Positions 27,692 to 36,145 of a stretch of 64,000 bases of DNA are shown piece after piece. The translations under genes were made by a program, and so were the position numbers. Within the stretch, counting starts at the first letter, position 1; each line of letters starts with the position of its first letter. The notes under the pieces were generated by a model, which worked only from the letters and a program-made list of their open reading frames with translations, was not told where the DNA came from and ran no database searches. The stretch comes from Chryseobacterium sp. Leaf404 (lineage in GTDB: Bacteria; Bacteroidota; Bacteroidia; Flavobacteriales; Weeksellaceae), in the NCBI RefSeq assembly GCF_001424145.1, contig NZ_LMQM01000002.1:39219-103218 (forward strand), written 5' to 3'.

Positions 27692-28963
27692 ATGAATGTA
27701 CAGGATTTTTATCAGATATTTTTAAAGGCAAACAACGTAATCATCGACAGCAGAAAGATTGGTGAGAATGATATTTTCTTCGCATTTTCAGGAGATAATT
27801 TTAATGCGGCAACATTTGCTGAAGATGCCATTTCTAAAGGTGCTCTGGCAGTAATTGTTGAGCATAAAAATTTTGAAAACACAGAAAAAAATATTTTTTA
27901 TGTGGAATCTACTTTAGGTTTCCTTCAGAAGCTGGCGATTCATCACAGAGATCAGCTTACAATCCCTGTAATTGGTCTTACGGGAAGCAACGGTAAGACC
28001 ACCACAAAAGAGATCATCCATGCAGTTCTGTCGGAAAAATTCAATGTACAGTACACTTTTGGGAATCTGAATAATCATATCGGCGTCCCATTGACCGTCC
28101 TTTCCATTAAACCTGAACATGAAATCGCTGTAATTGAAATGGGAGCCAATCATCAAAAGGAAATAGAGCTTCTCTGTACTATTGCCAAACCAAACATCGG
28201 TTACATCACCAATTTCGGAAAAGCACATCTTGAAGGTTTTGGTGGTTTTGAAGGCGTGATAAAAGGGAAATCTGAATTGTATGATTACTTAATCAATCAT
28301 CAGCAGACCATTTTGGTGAATGATAATGACACCGTTCAGTTTGAAAAGACGCTGAATTATTCACCTAAAATCAGTTTTGGAAAAGAAAATTCTGATTATC
28401 AGTTTGAATTGATTTCTTCTGAACATTTTGTAGGCTTAAATTTTAAAGATACCACCGCAGTTTCAAAATTAACGGGTGAATACAATTTTACCAATCTCTG
28501 TGCAGCAGCCAGTCTTGGACTTCATTTTGGAATTGATTCTGAAAAGATTAAACATGCCGTAGAAAACTATACGCCTACCAACATGCGTTCGCAGATCATG
28601 AAAAAGGACGGCAAAACCCTTGTTTTAGATACCTACAACGCCAATCCGAGCTCTATGACGGCGTCACTCAACAATTTCGTGACTTTTGAAGGTACAAAAA
28701 CCATTATTATCGGTGATATGCTTGAATTAGGAGATGAAAGTGAAACTGAACATCAGCATATTTTAAATCTGGCTAAAAGTTTAAATTTCAACCAAATGAT
28801 TACCGTCGGAAATCAGTTTAAACATGTAAATAATTCAGCTGAAGCTTTTTTAAATACATCGGAACTCATTGAGTATTTAGAGAAAAATAAAATCAGTTCA
28901 GAAAACGTTCTGTTAAAGGCTTCCAGAGGAATTGCTTTAGAAAAAGCACTGGATTTTATTTAA
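27692..28963 (+). CDS. murF: UDP-N-acetylmuramoyl-tripeptide--D-alanyl-D-alanine ligase
   Basis: 423 residues. It adds D-Ala-D-Ala to the UDP-MurNAc-tripeptide, the last cytoplasmic step of muropeptide synthesis. Landmarks are the N-terminal RKIGENDIFFAFSGDNFNAA, the ATP loop IGLTGSNGKTTTKEIIH (about 95-111), GNLNNHIGVPLTVL and VIEMGANHQKEI, NIGYITNFGKAHLEGFG, and LDTYNANPSSMTASL in the ligase C-domain. The start with MNVQDFYQIF fits the family. It lies immediately after the gldJ terminator and its 3' end overlaps the NUDIX gene by 8 bp tail to tail. Confidence 0.97.
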   Translation: MNVQDFYQIFLKANNVIIDSRKIGENDIFFAFSGDNFNAATFAEDAISKGALAVIVEHKNFENTEKNIFYVESTLGFLQKLAIHHRDQLTIPVIGLTGSNGKTTTKEIIHAVLSEKFNVQYTFGNLNNHIGVPLTVLSIKPEHEIAVIEMGANHQKEIELLCTIAKPNIGYITNFGKAHLEGFGGFEGVIKGKSELYDYLINHQQTILVNDNDTVQFEKTLNYSPKISFGKENSDYQFELISSEHFVGLNFKDTTAVSKLTGEYNFTNLCAAASLGLHFGIDSEKIKHAVENYTPTNMRSQIMKKDGKTLVLDTYNANPSSMTASLNNFVTFEGTKTIIIGDMLELGDESETEHQHILNLAKSLNFNQMITVGNQFKHVNNSAEAFLNTSELIEYLEKNKISSENVLLKASRGIALEKALDFI

Positions 28964-29567
28964 GTTTAGATTCTTTAAAATCAGATAAAATCAGTTTGAT
29001 ATTTTTGAAAGTGTTTGGGAAAACTTCAGCGGTAATCACACTGTCGTTTTTCCACGCAACTTCTGTTATTCCTTCCTCTGTTTGGGGCTTTGAGGTGTCT
29101 TCGCCATCAAAAAACATTTCAAACCAATGCGTATATTTCAAAACTTTGTCACCATTTCTTTCAATATAAATGTGGTAAGTGGTGTTGATGAAATCTTTTA
29201 AAACAACATTTCTCAGTCCTGTTTCTTCTTCAATTTCGCGTATGGCAGATTCTTCACGGGATTCGCCTTTTTCCATTTTACCTTTCGGGAGATCCCATTT
29301 TCCGAGTCTTTTGATGAAGAGAATTTCACCTGAAGGATTATTTACAATTCCTCCTGCAGCTTCTATTTTTCTGAAAAGCAGGTTAAATTCTTCCCAGATC
29401 GTTTCCAGATTTTCGCCATAAACATTCATTTCTGAAGTGGATGTGTTTTGAAGAAGATCCAAAGCAATTTCTAATGTTGTAGAGTTTTCGTAACCGACTG
29501 TTTTTTCTAAGTTTTCGGGAGTCTTAGAGAGTAATAATTTTTTTTCGTTGACAAAAACTTTATACAT
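28956..29567 (-). CDS. NUDIX hydrolase
   Basis: 203 residues. The Nudix box G-x5-E-x7-REUxEExGU is complete: Gly96, Glu102, REIEEETGL from 110 to 118 in GKMEKGESREESAIREIEEE. Such enzymes hydrolyse nucleoside diphosphates linked to another moiety, often damaged nucleotides or (di)nucleoside polyphosphates. The first 70 residues are a family-specific N-terminal domain, and the substrate is not predictable. A TATTTTTG -7 element (29592-29585) lies 17 bases upstream, and the promoter overlaps that of the divergent SRPBCC gene. Confidence 0.93.
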   Translation of the reverse strand: MYKVFVNEKKLLLSKTPENLEKTVGYENSTTLEIALDLLQNTSTSEMNVYGENLETIWEEFNLLFRKIEAAGGIVNNPSGEILFIKRLGKWDLPKGKMEKGESREESAIREIEEETGLRNVVLKDFINTTYHIYIERNGDKVLKYTHWFEMFFDGEDTSKPQTEEGITEVAWKNDSVITAEVFPNTFKNIKLILSDFKESKLK

Positions 29568-29592
29568 TTGTAATAATTTAAATACAAAAATA
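29563..29592. promoter_or_regulatory. Overlapping divergent promoters of the NUDIX and SRPBCC genes
   Basis: A minus-strand TATTTTTG (29592-29585) faces a plus-strand TACATTTG (29563-29570) across 14 bases. The plus-strand element covers the NUDIX start codon. Confidence 0.45.
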
Positions 29593-29597
29593 AAAAA

Positions 29598-29987
29598 ATG
29601 AATTTAGAAGGACGAAAAATAATCGTGAATAAATCTGCAAAAGAACTTTCGGAGGTGCTTAAAACTCCGGAAAACTACAAACAGTTTATGCCGGACGGTC
29701 TGCAGAAATTTGAAACACGTGAAGACGGCTTTAAATTCGGACTGCAGGGGATGCCGGAAATTGCGTTAAAGATTGACGAAGTAACGGAATCTAAAGCTGT
29801 TTTAAAGTCTGCAAGTTCAAGCCTCGATTTCGCTCTTACAGCAGCATTGAATCCTGTAAATGATACTCAAACTGAAGTTCAGATGCTGTTTGAAGGAAAA
29901 TTTAATCCTTTCATCAAAATGATGGTTGAAAAACCGCTCCAGAATTTTATCAATACACTTACAGATAAAATCGAAACTTATAAATAG
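29598..29987 (+). CDS. SRPBCC-family protein (START/polyketide-cyclase fold)
   Basis: 129 residues. IIVNKSAKELSEVLKTPENY is the opening strand-helix of the SRPBCC fold, in which VxxxxxxVWxxLxDPxxL is typical. FGLQGMPEIALKIDEVTESK and the later MMVEKPLQNFINTLTDKIE helix match the ligand-pocket and C-terminal helix. These small proteins bind hydrophobic ligands, or act in assembly or aromatic metabolism. The ligand is unknown. It is divergent from the NUDIX gene and ends in a shared terminator with anmK. Confidence 0.75.
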   Translation: MNLEGRKIIVNKSAKELSEVLKTPENYKQFMPDGLQKFETREDGFKFGLQGMPEIALKIDEVTESKAVLKSASSSLDFALTAALNPVNDTQTEVQMLFEGKFNPFIKMMVEKPLQNFINTLTDKIETYK

Positions 29988-29990
29988 TAC

Positions 29991-30014
29991 AAAACCTTCA
30001 GCAATGAAGGTTTT
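29991..30014. terminator. Bidirectional terminator between the SRPBCC gene and anmK
   Basis: AAAACCTTCA (29991-30000) pairs with TGAAGGTTTT (30005-30014), followed by T on the plus strand. It lies between two converging genes. Confidence 0.85.
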
Positions 30015-30015
30015 T

Positions 30016-31062
30016 TTATGCGATAATTCCAGAGCTGTGATCATTGGAACTTCCCGTTGCAGAAGAAAGCACATTGACTTCATTATTCATTTTTAAAACG
30101 CCCATAAAAGCAAAAATTAAAGCTTCTTTAAAATCGATAATGGTTTTTTCAGGGATAATGATTTCTGCTGAAGTTTTAGATTTAATTTTCTCAATCAAAT
30201 AGGAATTATAAGTTCCGCCACCCGTAAAAAGAATTTTTTTCAGTTGATTTTCATTGAATATTTTTGAAATCTGAAACGCTGAATGTTCAGTAAATGTTGC
30301 CAAAGCAGTAAGTGAATCTACATTCTCCAGAAGAGGAAAAATATATTTTTTGCAGAATTCTATCCCTAAAGATTTTGGATTTTGCTGACGGTAAAATTCC
30401 AGATTGTTCAGTTTTTCCAATAAGTTTGAATCAACTTTTCCTGTTCTTGCAAAATCTCCGTTTTCATCAAATTTTTTGCCTAAATCCTTCGCGATTTTAT
30501 TTAAAACAATATTCACCGGACAGATATCAAAAGCGATTCTTTTAACCGTTTTTTTAAATGAAATATTGGAGAATCCACCCAGATTCAGACAGGCATCATA
30601 TTCTGAAAATAGAAGTTCATCACCGATTGGTACGAGTGGTGCACCATTTCCGCCCATCAAAACATCCTGACTTCTGAAATCATATACTACTGGAATCGAA
30701 GTGACCAGTTTTATAGCCCTTCCGTCGCCAATCTGCAATGTGAATTTTCTGTGAGGCTGATGAAAAACCGTGTGCCCGTGGGAAGCAATAAGGTTGACAT
30801 CTGTAATATTTTTCTTTTTGATAAAATCTTTTACCTTTTTACCCAAATAAAATCCGTAATCTGAGTTCAGAGCCAAAAGATCTTCAGCAGATAAATGAAT
30901 AGAATTTCTAAGATCATTTTCCCATTTTTCAGGGTAGGGAATGGTTTCAGCTTCAATGATTTTAAAATGCCAGCTGTTTTCTGATTTTTCAAACTCAGCG
31001 AAGCAAATATCAAGTCCGTCAAGGCTTGTTCCGGACATTAATCCGATAGCTCTGGTTTTCAT
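30016..31062 (-). CDS. anmK: Anhydro-N-acetylmuramic acid kinase
   Basis: 348 residues. It phosphorylates and opens anhydro-MurNAc released in peptidoglycan turnover. MKTRAIGLMSGTSLDGLDIC (1-20) is the family's signature, followed by IASHGHTVFHQP (about 111-122) and LQIGDGRAIKLVT, a VYDFRSQDVLMGGNGAPLVP stretch, NLGGFSNIS, and LFTGGGTYNSYL in the second half. The gene starts 9 bp after the lptC stop, so it is the third gene of the 32953-30016 minus-strand operon. That couples recycling to an LPS-transport gene; I see no functional reason beyond shared envelope work. Confidence 0.96.
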   Translation of the reverse strand: MKTRAIGLMSGTSLDGLDICFAEFEKSENSWHFKIIEAETIPYPEKWENDLRNSIHLSAEDLLALNSDYGFYLGKKVKDFIKKKNITDVNLIASHGHTVFHQPHRKFTLQIGDGRAIKLVTSIPVVYDFRSQDVLMGGNGAPLVPIGDELLFSEYDACLNLGGFSNISFKKTVKRIAFDICPVNIVLNKIAKDLGKKFDENGDFARTGKVDSNLLEKLNNLEFYRQQNPKSLGIEFCKKYIFPLLENVDSLTALATFTEHSAFQISKIFNENQLKKILFTGGGTYNSYLIEKIKSKTSAEIIIPEKTIIDFKEALIFAFMGVLKMNNEVNVLSSATGSSNDHSSGIIA

Positions 31063-31071
31063 GATGAAAAA

Positions 31072-31659
31072 TTATTGGGCGAGTTTGGTTTGGCTCACAT
31101 CAAGATCTCCTGAGTTTTTAAAGAATCTGTATTCTGAGAAATCATCTTTGGCTGTCATTCCGTGGGCATTGATCAGCACAGATCCGTCCGGCATGGTTTG
31201 GTACACGGTATCTCTGGTATAAATTCTCTGCTTCCGCTGATCCCAGTAAACGCTCTGTGTAGCAAATCTTCGGCCTTCATTGGTGGTAATTCTTACATCT
31301 CCTTTGGCCTCATAGAATTTTTTATAGTCAAAAATTCTGGCATATTTTGCGGTGATCGTTCCCGGTTTTGGATTTTTTTTGTCAAAGAAATCAATTTTAA
31401 TCCCTTTTTTTGCGACAACGTAAGGGCTGTCAATCAACTCATATTTTTCGATAATCGGAGCATAAGCTTTAAGCGTAATCAACCCTGAGTCCCGCTGAAT
31501 GATATAGGCATTATTGATGATCTGCGACGGAAAATTCTTGCTGTTGGTACCTTTTTGCTTCGTGAGATCGTCTTCGCAGGATGTGAATATAAAAAATATA
31601 GCACAACTGAAAAGGTATGCTATATTTTTAAATGTGATATTTTTTGAAGTCAAAAACAT
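31072..31659 (-). CDS. lptC: LPS export ABC transporter periplasmic protein LptC
   Basis: 195 residues from ATG 31659. The longer frame (from 31710) would overlap the upstream gene by 49 bp; 31659 begins just one base after the neighbour's stop. MFLTSKNITFKNIAYLFSCA with FFIFTSC ends in a lipobox with Cys28, so this LptC is a lipoprotein, as in other bacteroidetes. The body (LITLKAYAPIIEKYE; GTITAKYARIFDYKKFYEAK; VTIN-like GDVRITTNEGRRFATQSVYW) is the LptC beta-jellyroll that relays LPS between LptBFG and LptA. Operon position follows an outer-membrane protein and precedes anmK. Confidence 0.88.
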   Translation of the reverse strand: MFLTSKNITFKNIAYLFSCAIFFIFTSCEDDLTKQKGTNSKNFPSQIINNAYIIQRDSGLITLKAYAPIIEKYELIDSPYVVAKKGIKIDFFDKKNPKPGTITAKYARIFDYKKFYEAKGDVRITTNEGRRFATQSVYWDQRKQRIYTRDTVYQTMPDGSVLINAHGMTAKDDFSEYRFFKNSGDLDVSQTKLAQ

Positions 31660-31660
31660 A

Positions 31661-32953
31661 TTAGTTGTAAAGATTCTTTCTGAACCATTTATCGGCAAAG
31701 TTGAAACCAAGTTTCAGATTGATGTAGTTCTGATTGATCAGATTATCATTAAGAGTTCCTCTTTTTCCTGCTTCTACACCAATCTCGAGACCACTCATCC
31801 TCTGGATGTTGCTTGTTTTGAACGGTAGAAGTACACCGGCAGAAATACCGAATTTGTTGATGCTGTTATTCGCAATTTTTAAACCGCCTCTTTCATAGAA
31901 AGCTCCGTATCTGTAAACCACTCGGGAGAAATAGTTTCTGAAGTTGTTGTAATTTGGCAGATACCAACCTCCGGCAGAAATTCTGTAAGTATCCTGAAAA
32001 TCGAAACTTTTACCAAAGTAAGAAATGTCTTCTCCTTTTTTGTAATCCAGCTGTGCAGAAACAAACCACTCATTATTACTGCCGTATCCAGCTCCTAATG
32101 AAGCCTGCAGAGGAATAAGGTTTTTAGAGTTTATGCTTTTCTGCTCAATGATTGTTTCGTTAAGCTTTGTTTCGGCGGTACCGTAATAATAGGTGCTGTT
32201 TTTGTAATCAGTCATCATGTTTCCTGTGTTCCCGAAAGTAACAGTCGCACCAAGGGTAAGTTTATTATCTGTTGATGTGTTGATATTCTGATAACTTGTA
32301 CCTAAAGTAAAATTGAAATTCTTAATGTTATTTTTAGTTTCGTAACCATTAATAAATTCAGCGCCAGATACCGTAAATTCGTTAATGTCATACAGGTTTC
32401 CAAAGTAGAAATTTGCCTTAGCACCTACCGAAAGACCTTTTCCTACATTGTATGAAATTGCAGCCTGAGCTGTATTCAGCGTTCCTTTTCCGGTAAATCT
32501 GTTTGCATAAATTGATTCCTCCTGAGTTACGGGGTTAATAACCGTTTCTGAAGTCAGAACATCATAGCTTTTTGAGCTGTATGGCTGGTAAAGCAATCCC
32601 ATCTTCACTTTTGGTGAAAGAGGAAACGCAATAGAAATATTGGATAAATACGTAGAATGTTTGGTAGACTTTGTATTGTTGTAATTTGTTTTGAAGTAAT
32701 TGTTTTCGTTAGTTGCCTCCAGTTTGATGCTTGTAAGCTCAAAATTGGTATTGTTGGCAGGGTTCCCGAAGTTGAAGTTACTCGTGAAATCACTGATGTA
32801 TGCTGTTGAAATGCCTCCCATAGAGGATGTCTCAATCGTATTATCAAACTTTACATCTCCAATTCCGTAAGTTGCGTATGGCGAATTGCTTATACTCTGC
32901 GCGTTAAGGAAATATCCCACCGAAATGAATGATAGTACAAAGATTTTTTTCAT
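31661..32953 (-). CDS. Outer-membrane beta-barrel protein, function unknown
   Basis: 430 residues. Signal peptide MKKIFVLSFISVGYFLNAQ, then a glycine/aromatic-rich barrel with SSMGGISTAYISDFTSNFNF, GNPANNTN and amphipathic strands such as LSVGAKANFYFGNLYDINEF, ending NYINLKLGFNFADKWFRKNLYN. The opening (SPYATYGIGDVKFDNTIETS) resembles FadL/OmpP1-like barrels of the phylum, and its place ahead of lptC is conserved in flavobacteria by my recollection. The transported substrate is unknown. It is the first gene of an operon with lptC and anmK. Confidence 0.8.
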   Translation of the reverse strand: MKKIFVLSFISVGYFLNAQSISNSPYATYGIGDVKFDNTIETSSMGGISTAYISDFTSNFNFGNPANNTNFELTSIKLEATNENNYFKTNYNNTKSTKHSTYLSNISIAFPLSPKVKMGLLYQPYSSKSYDVLTSETVINPVTQEESIYANRFTGKGTLNTAQAAISYNVGKGLSVGAKANFYFGNLYDINEFTVSGAEFINGYETKNNIKNFNFTLGTSYQNINTSTDNKLTLGATVTFGNTGNMMTDYKNSTYYYGTAETKLNETIIEQKSINSKNLIPLQASLGAGYGSNNEWFVSAQLDYKKGEDISYFGKSFDFQDTYRISAGGWYLPNYNNFRNYFSRVVYRYGAFYERGGLKIANNSINKFGISAGVLLPFKTSNIQRMSGLEIGVEAGKRGTLNDNLINQNYINLKLGFNFADKWFRKNLYN

Positions 32954-33043
32954 TCTTGATTTTTAAAATAATGCGCAAATATCTTAAATATTAATGAATT
33001 GTAAAAATTTACCGAGGTTAAAGTTTGTTAAGGGGAATATATG

Positions 33044-33145
33044 GTGAATTGTCAAAGGTGAATTTGCCTCGCTGTCAAATTTTATTCGCTCAAATATTAT
33101 AAAATTCACAACTCACCTGCGAAGCAAAATTCACAATTGCTCATT
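33044..33145. repeat. Intergenic phrase GTGAATTTGCCTCGCTGTCAA
   Basis: GTGAATTTGCCTCGCTGTCA at about 33057 nearly matches GTGAATTTGCTTCGCTGTCA at 39297. The flanks (GAATTGTCAAAGGTG, TTCACAATTGC) are also alike in wording. It sits in the gap before holB and has no ORF. Confidence 0.5.
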
Positions 33146-33167
33146 TAAATCATCCAACAAAAATTTT

Positions 33168-33175
33168 TATCTTTG
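33168..33175 (+). promoter_or_regulatory. -7 element four bases before the holB start codon
   Basis: TATCTTTG, then AGCC, then ATG. The start codon is fixed by the conserved N-terminus (MNWENIAGQ), so a transcript from here would be nearly leaderless. Confidence 0.5.
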
Positions 33176-33179
33176 AGCC

Positions 33180-34295
33180 ATGAATTGGGAGAACATCGCA
33201 GGGCAGAAAAATCTAATGAAACTGCTTCAGGAAAGTATTTCAGATAACAGGGTGAGCCACGCACAACTATTTGTAGGAAAGGAGGGGTACGGTACTTTTC
33301 CTTTGGTTTTGGCTTATGCCAAACAGATTCTGAATAATGAAAATGAGCATTCCGCTTCAAAAGTAGATCATCTCAATCATCTGGATCTCCACTTTTGTTT
33401 TCCGGTTTTTACCGAGAAAAATAATTCATTAAGCAAAAAGAATTTTGAAGAGTTCAGATCGATGATTTTAGAATCGCCTTATGCCAGCTTTGACGACTGG
33501 TCTGCCGCTTTGGAATCTGAAAACAAACAGCTTTTTATCTCGGCAGATGAGATGGATGAGCAAAACCAGAAATTTGCTTTAAAAAGTTTTGAAGGAGGAA
33601 CAAAAATTCTCATTGTCTGGAGAGCCGATAAAATGAATACCTCCGCAGCTAATAAATTCCTTAAATTTCTGGAAGAACCACCAGCCAAAACATTGATTCT
33701 TCTGACAACAGAAAGCATTGATGATATTTTGCCTACTATTCTTTCCCGTACCCAGATTATTGATGTGCCGAGAATTGAGGATGAGGATCTTCAAATGTAT
33801 ATGAAAGAAAAAACTCAGGCTGATGAAGGGAAAATTACAGAAATTATTCATCAGGCTCAGGGAAATTTGAATGAAGCTTTAAAACTGTTAAATTCTCAAA
33901 ATAAAAACAGTGACTTTGAAGCACTTTTTGTACAGTGGGTTCGCGACGCTTTTATGGTAAAAAAGAAACCTGAATATTTGAAATCAATCATCAGCTGGGC
34001 AAGAGAGGTCGCGTCATGGAACCGTGAAAAACAGAAAAATTTCCTTAACTACTGTTCCGAGATTTTCAGGCTGGCGATCCTTCAGAATTACGGTTCGCAG
34101 GATCTGGTTTATAAAAAAATCGATGCGAACGGATTCAACTGGGCCGGTTTTTCAAAGTACATCAGCGGAGCCAATATTGTTTCAATATTGGAAGAAATAA
34201 ACGAAGCCGATCATCATTTAACCCGAAACGGAAACCCGAAAATTGTCTGGACGGATTTGGGGATTAAACTGTCACGGTATATTCATAAAGTTTAA
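33180..34295 (+). CDS. holB: DNA polymerase III delta' subunit-like clamp-loader protein
   Basis: 371 residues. N-terminus NWENIAGQKNLMKLLQESIS with RVSHAQLFVGKEGYGTFPLV aligns with the delta' /DnaX opening; the P-loop is altered (GKEGYGTFPL), as expected in delta'. Later landmarks are FEGGTKILIVWRADKMNTSA, ANKFLKFLEEPPAKTLILL and LSRTQIIDVPR, the SRC-like region. Delta' is the non-motor subunit of the clamp loader at the replication fork. The C-terminal third is less conserved. The neighbouring DUF/HicB genes are unrelated. The start matches the family. Confidence 0.9.
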   Translation: MNWENIAGQKNLMKLLQESISDNRVSHAQLFVGKEGYGTFPLVLAYAKQILNNENEHSASKVDHLNHLDLHFCFPVFTEKNNSLSKKNFEEFRSMILESPYASFDDWSAALESENKQLFISADEMDEQNQKFALKSFEGGTKILIVWRADKMNTSAANKFLKFLEEPPAKTLILLTTESIDDILPTILSRTQIIDVPRIEDEDLQMYMKEKTQADEGKITEIIHQAQGNLNEALKLLNSQNKNSDFEALFVQWVRDAFMVKKKPEYLKSIISWAREVASWNREKQKNFLNYCSEIFRLAILQNYGSQDLVYKKIDANGFNWAGFSKYISGANIVSILEEINEADHHLTRNGNPKIVWTDLGIKLSRYIHKV

Positions 34296-34308
34296 ACCAT
34301 CGAATTTT

Positions 34309-34689
34309 TTAAAGTTCAATAGATAAAAGTTCTTTACCCAAACGGTGCAGACCTTCCTCTATTTTTTTTCTTTGTGCAGCCCGCGGTTTTTTAAGCCCGG
34401 TGGCATAGTGGTGAATCTGCTTTTGGTTAATGCCTGTAATTTTTTCCATTGCGGGATTTGAAAGTATACCTTTGTAATAGTTTAAAAAGCTTTGAATGTC
34501 GTATCTGTAAGTCAATTCACACTCTTCTTTGGGGAAATTTCCGAGTTCTTTATTAATTGCAATGCTTTCCAAAATACTTTTTTTAACATCTTTTACAGTA
34601 TCTCCACCTGCAGTGATGCCTTTTACATTTTCTGCATACGCCCAAAAAAAATCGTCGCTTCTTTCTATGATTATTTTTATATTTTCCAT
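34309..34689 (-). CDS. hicB: HicB-family antitoxin with C-terminal HTH
   Basis: 126 residues. The N-terminal part (MENIKIIIERSDDFFWAYAE; VKGITAGGDTVKDVKKSILE) is the HicB RNase-H-like fold, and the C-terminal part (GILSNPAMEKITGINQKQIH, then GLKKPRAAQRKKIEEGLHRL) is a helix-turn-helix of the XRE/RHH-partner type. HicB neutralises the HicA mRNA interferase and represses the operon. It starts 25 bp after the hicA remnant's stop codon, the normal operon order. Because the toxin gene is frameshifted, the antitoxin is now an orphan. Confidence 0.85.
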   Translation of the reverse strand: MENIKIIIERSDDFFWAYAENVKGITAGGDTVKDVKKSILESIAINKELGNFPKEECELTYRYDIQSFLNYYKGILSNPAMEKITGINQKQIHHYATGLKKPRAAQRKKIEEGLHRLGKELLSIEL

Positions 34690-34714
34690 TGTGTAATCCT
34701 TTATAGAATGAAAA

Positions 34715-34896
34715 CTATTTCAGTTTCATGTCTTTTTTAATTTTATTTTCTATTCCTTTTCCTACTTCTTTTGCACCATGATAAGGAACAGGATAAGTAA
34801 TTACTGATTTTTCATAAATATAATGACTTCCGGATACACTTAGCAATTTCCATCCGTTCTTTAGAATAAGCCTCTGTGCAATTCGCTTGATTTCAT
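34715..34896 (-). pseudogene. hicA: Frameshifted HicA mRNA-interferase toxin gene
   Basis: 182 bp (60 codons plus two bases). From ATG 34896 the frame reads MKSSELHRGLF and stops at 34863-34861. One frame over it continues LILKNGWKLLSVSGSHYIYE, KSVITYPVPYHGAKEVGKGI and ENKIKKDMKLK to the stop at 34715. Together these match the full HicA domain, with the conserved GSH catalytic motif. The break is at CACAGAGGCTT (about 34870); removing one AG of AGAG restores the frame. A residual product from a downstream non-ATG start cannot be excluded. An assembly error is also possible. Confidence 0.7.
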
Positions 34897-34920
34897 AGAA
34901 CTATTTGTGTTTAATTAATT

Positions 34921-34941
34921 CAAAGGTATATAATTGTATAC
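34921..34941 (-). promoter_or_regulatory. Promoter and operator of the hicA-hicB operon
   Basis: On the minus strand TACCTTTG (34928-34921) matches TAnnTTTG, 24 bases before the hicA ATG. The dyad GTATA-N6-TATAC (34926-34941) overlaps it and is a candidate HicB operator. Confidence 0.5.
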
Positions 34942-35092
34942 TAATTGGTAAGTTTTTTTTTCGTTAAATTTTCGAGACTACGTATTAAAATGAAAATAAC
35001 CAAAATCAATTTCTAAAATGTCTGAAGATTGATTTTGGTTAAATTGCAGGCAAGATATATTTATTTGAACTTACTTTATATAAATAAAAAAC

Positions 35093-36076
35093 TCAATTTT
35101 GTAGATTCCGTTTAAACTCCGCATATTCCTCCTCCATAAAATCAGCCTTCCCCAGCTGAACCCGCATCGATTCAATATTTTTCACAGTAGACTGCAATGC
35201 GGTCGTAAACCACGGAAATTCCTGACTTAAAGATGTAAGTTTTGCAAGAGCCCGCAAAGCTCCGTTTTGAGATTCGGATAATTTTACGGCATGCTCGTAC
35301 CGAAAGATAGGACAGTAATAATATTCTTCCGCCACGTAATCCCACTTTTCAAGGTCTGCATCGGTCGTGATCAGATAAGCCATGGCAAAAACCGATGAGT
35401 CCAGATAGTTTTCTGAGAAAATAAAACAGTCAAATATATTTTCTGAATCGTTTTGTTTAATTTTCCTGTCTATCACATCAGCAATAATCTGATGACTTTT
35501 TTCTTTTTTAACGGTGTCTTTAGATAAATGAAGCACACTTCCATATTCTACTTTTACCAAATCATTTTTTGGAGATTTTTCGTAAGCTTTTTCTGCATAC
35601 ATCATCGCCGAATCATTATCCAGCAACATTCTGTGAAGTTTTGATGCCGCCACAAGTTCTTCCACAGACAAATGATCTTTGCCTTCAATATTTTCTCTGA
35701 AATATTTCAGTGATTTTGTAGCATAACGGTCTTTAGTAAACCGTTCCATCACTTTCCATCCTTCCAGTTTTTTCAGTTGAGACTGATCCCAGAATTCATA
35801 CAAAACAGACACCCTGTCCCATTTAGACTGAATTTTTGCCCATTCGGAAAATACCTGATGATAGGCCACGTGCGGTGGTACCGAATTTCCGTTTTGATCT
35901 TCTATATTTAAACTGATGTCAGCAGCCGGATCAGAATGATATCTTTTATAAGCCTCTACAATTTCCCTGTCAAATTTTTCTCCCAGTTCCGAAGATACAA
36001 CCGATCGCTCTTCCTTTGGAGGAGTGATTTTCTCTGATTGTTTTTTTTTGCCGAAAAGAAAACTGAAAAAGCCCAT
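35093..36076 (-). CDS. Conserved-looking protein of unknown function
   Basis: 327 residues with no signal peptide; a short basic, phenylalanine-rich opening (MGFFSFLFGKKKQSEK) could sit on the membrane. The middle is acidic and helical; the run KSLKYFRENIEGKDHLSVEE, LVAASKLHRMLLDNDSAMMY and AEKAYEKSPKNDLVKVEYGS reads like TPR-type helix pairs, but no repeat is convincing. I do not recognise a family. It stands between the hicB locus and the divergent TetR efflux operon and shares no operon with either. Confidence 0.75.
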   Translation of the reverse strand: MGFFSFLFGKKKQSEKITPPKEERSVVSSELGEKFDREIVEAYKRYHSDPAADISLNIEDQNGNSVPPHVAYHQVFSEWAKIQSKWDRVSVLYEFWDQSQLKKLEGWKVMERFTKDRYATKSLKYFRENIEGKDHLSVEELVAASKLHRMLLDNDSAMMYAEKAYEKSPKNDLVKVEYGSVLHLSKDTVKKEKSHQIIADVIDRKIKQNDSENIFDCFIFSENYLDSSVFAMAYLITTDADLEKWDYVAEEYYYCPIFRYEHAVKLSESQNGALRALAKLTSLSQEFPWFTTALQSTVKNIESMRVQLGKADFMEEEYAEFKRNLQN

Positions 36077-36145
36077 AAAATTGATTTTCAGTAAATATAA
36101 AATTAATTGGAAAAACAGGAAGAATTAAAATAAAATTAAAAAATC

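Noticed and set aside
34309..34689. A functional HicAB toxin-antitoxin module
   Set aside because: hicA carries a frame break, so only the antitoxin appears functional.
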